Shown one piece after another: positions 57,775 through 64,000 of a stretch of 64,000 bases of DNA. A program made the translations under genes and the position numbers. Source of the stretch: Lycium barbarum (taxonomy: Eukaryota; Streptophyta; Magnoliopsida; Solanales; Solanaceae); contig NC_083346.1 in assembly GCF_019175385.1 (NCBI RefSeq), positions 372,001-436,000 on the forward strand. Direction: 5' to 3'. The notes beneath the pieces were generated by a model, which worked only from the letters and a program-made list of their open reading frames with translations, did no database searches and was not told the DNA's origin. Position 1 is the stretch's first letter. Each line of letters opens with the position of its first letter.

Positions 57775-58798
57775 GGAATTTGACATAAGAGTATTAAGTT
57801 AAACTTTTTCTTTTGGATTTTGAATTTAGGTTATATTTTTAATTTTAAGTTGTTTGCTTTCACATTTCATGTTGTTTATTTTTCACTTACAATTGATGGA
57901 TTTTTTGTGTCAAACATTTGAATAATGTTATGGCATTATATTTATAAATGTTCTTTTTTTGTTAAACATCCAATCCATGATGTTCTCACAAAAAAAGTCT
58001 TCTTTTTTAGTTTTATAATTAATTAAAATTAAATATTATTAATTTGAAAAAAATATATATCAATTATTTTTTACAATATTAATTACAAATATATCTTTAT
58101 TAATTAATATATTTCAAGAAACAATGTGTTATTAAATAACTAATTACACTACTGTGTAATTACTATGTTGTGTAATTACTACCCCAGAAATTACACCAAT
58201 TCCAATTACCAGGTGGCTTGCCAAACAGGCCCATAATGTTAAAAAAAAAAAAACAACTCCATGTCGAGGTTATTACCATTAATAATTGCGAAAGAATATT
58301 GAGAACCTAAAAAACCTAGGAAATTCATACATACAATCTATATGTGACAAGGAAGAACACTTTTTGGATAAAATCTGTAAATTATTAGATGAATGGAGCC
58401 AATGAACCAAAGGTCCCCTCTTCCAATTCCCTATATATGAAAATGCGTGAATGGAAAGAAAAGAGTTGGGGAAATTGGACTAAACATAATAGTGGGTTGT
58501 CCAAATCAATGAATTAGAGGATGATCTTCAAAGTTAAAGAAAAAGATAAAGGCATAATAGATACCTATCATCATTTACAATTTGAACTAAAAAAACGATA
58601 TTGATTTTTCATTTAAAAAAAACATATAACTCATACTATGAGGTCTGAGAATCAAACCTCAACACAAAAAAAGTAGACGATTTTTTCTCCTCTGTCTCAG
58701 TTTTGGCGAACAAAATTACCAAATATAAATGTTGGTTAGAGATAGTTGGTATTCCGTAAAATTAGTCAATATGCGTGCAAACTACCTCGATCTCTCGA

Positions 58799-59044
58799 TT
58801 AGAATAAACTCAAAGTATATTTGTAATAGACTACAAAATTGATTTTCTCCTCCATTGTTTTGGTGTCGGAGTCAGTGTGATGGCCACTGATCAAGTGACA
58901 TATGTGGTGATAAAATGTTATCTCAATTGTTATATGGTCTTTGGTGCAATTAAATAACTCGTTGCTATTTTTTCTGTAGAATATAAAATCATGAAACAAT
59001 TTTTTTGAAAAGAGGAAAGAGTTTGAAGGTGATTGATTTCTCAA
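58799..59044 (-). CDS. Hypothetical 81-aa ORF, copy B
   Basis: Same protein as 25987-26232 with two synonymous base changes. No recognised motif; see that entry. Confidence 0.2.
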   Translation of the reverse strand: MRNQSPSNSFLFSKKLFHDFIFYRKNSNELFNCTKDHITIEITFYHHICHLISGHHTDSDTKTMEEKINFVVYYKYTLSLF

Positions 59045-59570
59045 CCTTTTGTCTTCTTGTAAAAAACTTGATGCCTACAGGATCTCCACTATCATCACAC
59101 TACTCACACTTTCGAACTTTCACCTAAGATTATATATATAAATTCGGGTTAATTAATTTTGTTGTCCTTCACAAATTTGTTTTAAGTATTTAAAATTTTC
59201 TATAAGATTTATTTTTTTGTTTTACACATAAGAGGTCTAAATATACCACACAAAAATATTTACAAGATCATCTTCTTCCATTCAAATTGTAAAGCGTTAT
59301 GTTCAACCATTTTCGCGCTACAAATTCCTCGCTACAAATCTCACATGTGATAAAAGATATTCCTTCCGTTCCACTTTGATGTGGCAAGGTTCAAAATATA
59401 AGGATCAAAATAGTTAAATTTCTCTATGAAATTCAGACATAAATTCTTCAAAGTTTCTATGGAACCACTTTATAAGAGAATCAATAGTACTCCCTCTTCC
59501 AAAATAGTCAGAGGAGGTATGGACTTTGTACTTGGGGATTGGGATATGACTCAACCAGTTATGACTATAA

Positions 59571-59852
59571 GGGGTCGTTTGGTTGAAGGTATAAGCTGGG
59601 TTATTCCAGCACTAATTTTTATACCATGTTTGGTAGAAGGTATAAATTTATCTTGGGATAAACTTATACCTTGTACTAAACATGGTACAAAAATTAGTGT
59701 TGGGATAAATCAGCTTATACCTTCTTATCTCACTTATACTGGGATTATTTTATACCATCTTTTAGATGGTATAAAATAATCCCAATAGATGGGATAAATT
59801 AGTCCCGGGATTATAATCCCGGGACTATTTCGACTATCTACCAAACGACCCC
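59571..59852. mobile_element. Tourist-like MITE present only in copy B
   Basis: GGGGTCGTTTGGT on the left and its perfect complement ACCAAACGACCCC on the right, flanked by TAA (59568-59570 and 59853-59855). The interior is strongly self-complementary ('ggtataaa' and 'tttatacc' motifs). 282 bp. It happens to extend an ORF, which is not a gene. Confidence 0.88.
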
Positions 59853-62503
59853 TAAGATCTTTAAGATTCATCACGAAGTGAAAAGTAGTTCCTGGAGAAA
59901 TTTGATAAACAATCTACTGGCATTTCAAAATGTTTGATACTATATTTTTATACAAACTTTCAGAATCTTCAAGAAATTAAATTCATTAAGTTATGCATAC
60001 TTTAACTTCGACGATATGTTTGCTCTTTTAAAAAAAAAAAAAATCTTCTTGCTCAATTAAACACTACTATATAAAATAAAAAGACATGGAGGGAGTACAA
60101 TCTAAAGAAGAAGAAAATACAAGTAAAACAGAGCATAATATATATTGCACCTTGAAATCATCAAAATCATTGAGATTAATTACTTAGCATATATTAAAAA
60201 CTTCACAAATATAACGTACATGTCTAAAAGTGGATTTGATATCCTTAGCGTGACGCCTTTTGTCCGATTGTTCTAGCGTAACTTGTTATAACAAATTACA
60301 TTATTTTCAAATTACCTAGGTACTCATTTATACTTAAAATATGACATGATATATAGTATAAATGAAACTTATACTATCAATTTATATAAGTTAAACCTTT
60401 TTAAGATTGAAACGAAACTTGTATTATTATCATATAAATACTCAAACTATTGGATGTATGGAATTTAGAGTTTGGGATTGCTGTGTCCCTTGTAGAAATA
60501 AATATAATTGGAAGCCGGCTTTTTGGGCATTTAGGATCAAACTCAGAGAAGGTTATAGATAACTAATCATGAATTTTAGATGGGGACAAAGACAATTACG
60601 TGACCTGAATACTTGATAAAGAAAGAAAATGATATATTAGTCACTACAAAACAGTAATATTAGTTTTTTTAAAAACATATATCCTACATTGTCCTTTTGT
60701 GTCGGCTTATTATTTATCCCATGAATGGTACGATGGCAGTTACCTTCTTCAAAGCAAGAGAAAACCTCTCACGAAGAAATCATTTCTCTTTTTAGTGTTT
60801 GGTATCAAATATTGAAAAATAACTCTTTTTTTTAATAATTATTTGGTGTCCGAAATTCACTGTCCAACTATTCGACTTCACGTTGCGTAAGGCCTATTAA
60901 GCATGAAGCGATCTTTATCAGGATTCTTTTTATTACAATGTTCAAACTCGAGACATATGGTTAGCTAGGGTGGAGGGATCTTAATCATTTTATCAATTTT
61001 ATCACAACATATTTCAGTTATATATGAGCGAAAGTCATATCCTTATCCAGGCTTTAAACTTTATATTACTTGCTTCAACTAATACTTAATCAGACATTAT
61101 TATTAATCATAAATACTAAAAATGATCCTCAAAACACTCTCCAATTTTCTAATGTTATTATTATCAATCTTTAATATTTGCTTTTTTGGGAAAAAAATTC
61201 CACTAATTACTAACCAAATAGCGATTTTTTTTTTTTACAAAGATGACTTCCATCAAAAAAAAAAAATACTCGTTATTATCTTACGTTTTTTTTTTTGGTA
61301 GGTATTATGTTGTGTTTTAATTGGGGAAACAACACAAAATACCCACAAAACCGAAACTAATTACCCGTTGATGGGCCCTCTAAAACATATTACACCAAAA
61401 ATACCTTTTAGGCACAAACTAATTATGCGACCTGCACATGACACGGATTAATTTGTTGGCACGTACATAATTTAACATTAATTTGTTGACAGGTACATAT
61501 TCACATGTTTGATGTGTGCATTATCCTAACATGAATCCATGATTGATATGAAAAATTGATTGAAAAAGACGTCTTAATGGATTTTTGGAGGAAATATCAA
61601 ACTTCTCAATGGAGGAAATATACTCGTCCCATTTCAATTTGTGTGATATTTTTATATACAAAATATTCTCTTTTTAACTTGAAAATAATTTAACTAAATT
61701 TTTTTCATTTTATGCTTAAGAGAATTTGATTACGTTATGTTGATATTCAGAGCCTTTTTTCCTCTTTAACTCAAAATTAAGTATTCTTTAAAGTTTTTAT
61801 TTGCTTAATTAATCTCATTTTTCTATTTTCTTTCTTATAATTTATGGTGTTTTCATGGCAGGATATTTTCGAAAATAGAAGTAGGAAAGGAAGCCAACGT
61901 ATACAAGCATGCTACTTAAGGAAGTATGTGTATATCTTTTTGAGTCATGTGGATTAACTTTTAATAATCATAATGATAGAACATGAAGCTGTAGATTATT
62001 TGTAATTTCAAAATACAATTTTATTCATAGAAAAGTTGTTTATTGACATGTAAAATTATAATCTTCGAGTTTTTCTAATGAGATCTCACATTTGAACAAA
62101 ATATGATCCTCGGCCAAAGAGAGGTGTCACATCACTTCTCTAATGTCTTTCTAGCTTTATATTATATATAAGTAGATTGGTGTTACTTGAACTGCACAAA
62201 TGTTCCACAATCATTTTTATTGGATGGATTAGGAGAATAGTAGAGTAAATTTATAATGTTATATATGTGTACTTTTATATATGTATCGTCATCGCTGACA
62301 AAAATTCTTATCATTTACTAAGATACCCAATTACAAATAACAAAATTATGAAGTTATTTCTTAGTGTTTAATATAGCACGTAAATCATGAAAATATATAA
62401 TTTTTTAAAAATAAAATTTGGCATTTTGCATAAATTCTGTAGAGAGAGAAAGGCAAACTTACTTGAATATGAATAGTAGCAATGATTACTGATTTTTGGA
62501 GGC

Positions 62504-62983
62504 ATTGAATGAACAAAAGTAGAAATGAAAAAACGAGTACGTCAAGGGAAGCCGAAAATAATATTAGGATGAATATAAAGAAGGATATGATTACATAATT
62601 ATTAATATGAAAAATAATAAAAGGTTGGGAGAGGGGATATTAAAAAATATATATATATAATCAAGAAAATTGTCAAAAAGAAAAAAAATAAAAAATGTCA
62701 AGATGGTAATGAGAATAAGATCAAATAAGAATATTTTATTATGATTGAATGAACAAAAGTAGAAATGAAAAAACGAGTACGTCAAGGGAAGCCGAAAATA
62801 ATATTAGGATGAATATAAAGAAGGATATGATTACATAATTATTAATATGAAAAATAATAAAAGGTTGGGAGAGGGGATATTAAAAAATATATATATATAA
62901 TCAAGAAAATTGTCAAAAAGAAAAAAAATAAAAAATGTCAAGATGGTAATGAGAATAAGATCAAATAAGAATATTTTATTATG
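62504..62983. repeat. Perfect 240-bp tandem duplication
   Basis: Units 62504-62743 and 62744-62983 look identical base for base. Copy A has one unit (from about 29384). It must have arisen after the large duplication, unless it is an assembly artefact. Confidence 0.92.
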
Positions 62984-64000
62984 TTTTTGCTTTTTCTTAA
63001 TTAAATTCTTAAAATTATTAAATAAAAGTTTTTATTTTCAGTTTCTTATTAGAAATCTTAAGAAGATCATTAAGATGGGAGGATTTGAATTCCGCACATT
63101 TCTATTATATATAAGTGTCCAAGAGGGACTAACACAGCAATGAATGCTTGTATCAAAAGCTATATAAATTGTACACTTTAACCAACTACTTTTTATCCCA
63201 CGTAGATAGATGTCATAGTACTGAATATTTATTCTCTTCTCGTGTATACACGTATGCACTTCAATTTTAATTCTCTGACATATTTATTTCCTCCGTGCAC
63301 TTTTACTTGTTCACTTTTGACTTTTCGACTTCTTTAAAAATTAATAAATGTAGTATATATTTTATCATAATATCCATATTTATTGGTGTATAGTCTCAAT
63401 AGCCTTAGAAAATGATTTGAAAGTGAGTAATTAATGTGAAGGGTAAAATAAGAAGAAGAAAAATTTATTTCTCCTGATATGTCAACTTAGACAAGTAAAA
63501 GTGAAGGGAGGGGGTGATTTTATCCTCGTTTTCCTTCTTTGTCAATACTTTACTTATTTTAATCTCCTTTACATTATCTAATTATTGTTTCTTTACATTT
63601 ACCAAATGTATTACTTTATATTTTCATTTCAGAATTAAAATTTGGTGATTTAGGATATAACATATATCTTTCTAATTTTGATTTCTTTGTAACAATTTTT
63701 TTTTATCTATAATTGTTAATATAAAAAATTATAATATATTTTTTAATTAATTTAATAAAAAAAATTATTAGTTTTGATGTTAAAAAATCCAATATGTGCA
63801 ACAATGACTCTTATGTTTAGATCTGAACAATTAGTTAATTGAGATGGATATCAACCTGTCGGTATACATATAAGATATTAAAGAATTTGAAAGAAAAAAT
63901 CTAGAATCAAAATATTAATTTTCCCTCATATTCTTACTAATTTTCTTTTCACATCGATGAACAACTTTCATTGTCATGACAATGAGAAAAAAGTCCGACT

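Larger units (their letters stand above)
40368..64000. repeat. Segmental duplication, copy B, with later insertions
   Basis: Collinear with copy A (18799-30634). It runs off the window. Differences from copy A: a deletion with a filler sequence at 41113-41143, an insertion/deletion of nested Athila elements (42611-55424) replacing about 1.3 kb, about 105 bp extra at 57451-57555, a Tourist-like MITE at 59571-59852, and a 240-bp tandem duplication at 62504-62983. Confidence 0.93.
57775..64000. other. Non-coding remainder of duplication copy B
   Basis: It matches 24961-30634. Apart from the entries at 58799-59044, 59571-59852 and 62504-62983 nothing beyond homopolymer runs and AT-rich DNA was recognised. 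Confidence 0.5.

Noticed and set aside
59426..59779. 117-aa ORF on the + strand
   Set aside because: It is created by the MITE at 59571-59852 running into flanking repeat. Copy A has no equivalent frame and there is no known motif.
1..64000. tRNA, rRNA or other classical RNA genes
   Set aside because: I looked for cloverleaf-like boxes and rRNA motifs and found only the tRNA-derived SINE fragment at 15028-15174.

Overview
This is plant nuclear DNA: AT-rich, intron-containing and dominated by nested transposable elements. The MITE, SINE, MULE and retroelement families and the HIPP/Pi21-like gene types point to an asterid, most likely a member of the Solanaceae (inference; no database was searched). 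No intact host gene is visible. The only long intact coding sequences belong to a LINE.

Layout. 1-2.3 kb: repeat-rich flank with a Tourist-like MITE. 2.4-13.3 kb: two neighbouring heavy-metal-associated (HMA) protein pseudogenes. The first (HIPP-like) is split in its third exon by a full-length 7.26-kb LINE with a 12-bp target duplication and two intact overlapping ORFs. The second (Pi21-like, still ending in a CaaX box) is split in its last exon by a solo LTR with a 5-bp target duplication. 13.3-18.8 kb: short non-autonomous elements (hAT MITE, two Stowaway MITEs, one carrying a SINE, and a third copy of the Tourist family). 18.8-30.6 kb and 40.4-64.0 kb: two direct copies of one segment, offset by about 21.57 kb. 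31.2-38.7 kb: an array of hairpin-forming repeats interrupted by a 5.8-kb Mutator-like element (MULE) with 130-bp TIRs and a 9-bp target duplication. The MULE carries a decayed transposase, a GRF zinc-finger gene and a small gene with a B3-like DNA-binding domain.

The second copy of the duplication is itself broken between 42.6 and 55.4 kb by two Athila-type Ty3/gypsy elements, one nested in the other. The + strand element keeps the end of its integrase, a long extra ORF and its 3' LTR. The - strand element keeps its 5' LTR, primer-binding site and the first 27 gag codons. The extra ORF of the + strand element is interrupted by a 4.1-kb Tat/Ogre-type solo LTR; removing that LTR restores the reading frame.

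Most notable: (i) a MULE that seems to encode its own B3-like protein beside a GRF protein; (ii) 17-bp dyads of the form ACCTGCGANTCGCAGGT or ACATGCGANTCGCATGT that recur upstream of the TATA box in all three Athila LTRs and vary in a symmetry-preserving way; (iii) several insertions whose precise footprints give an order of events. Coordinates of precise insertions were read base by base. Family names rest on recognised motifs, not on searches.
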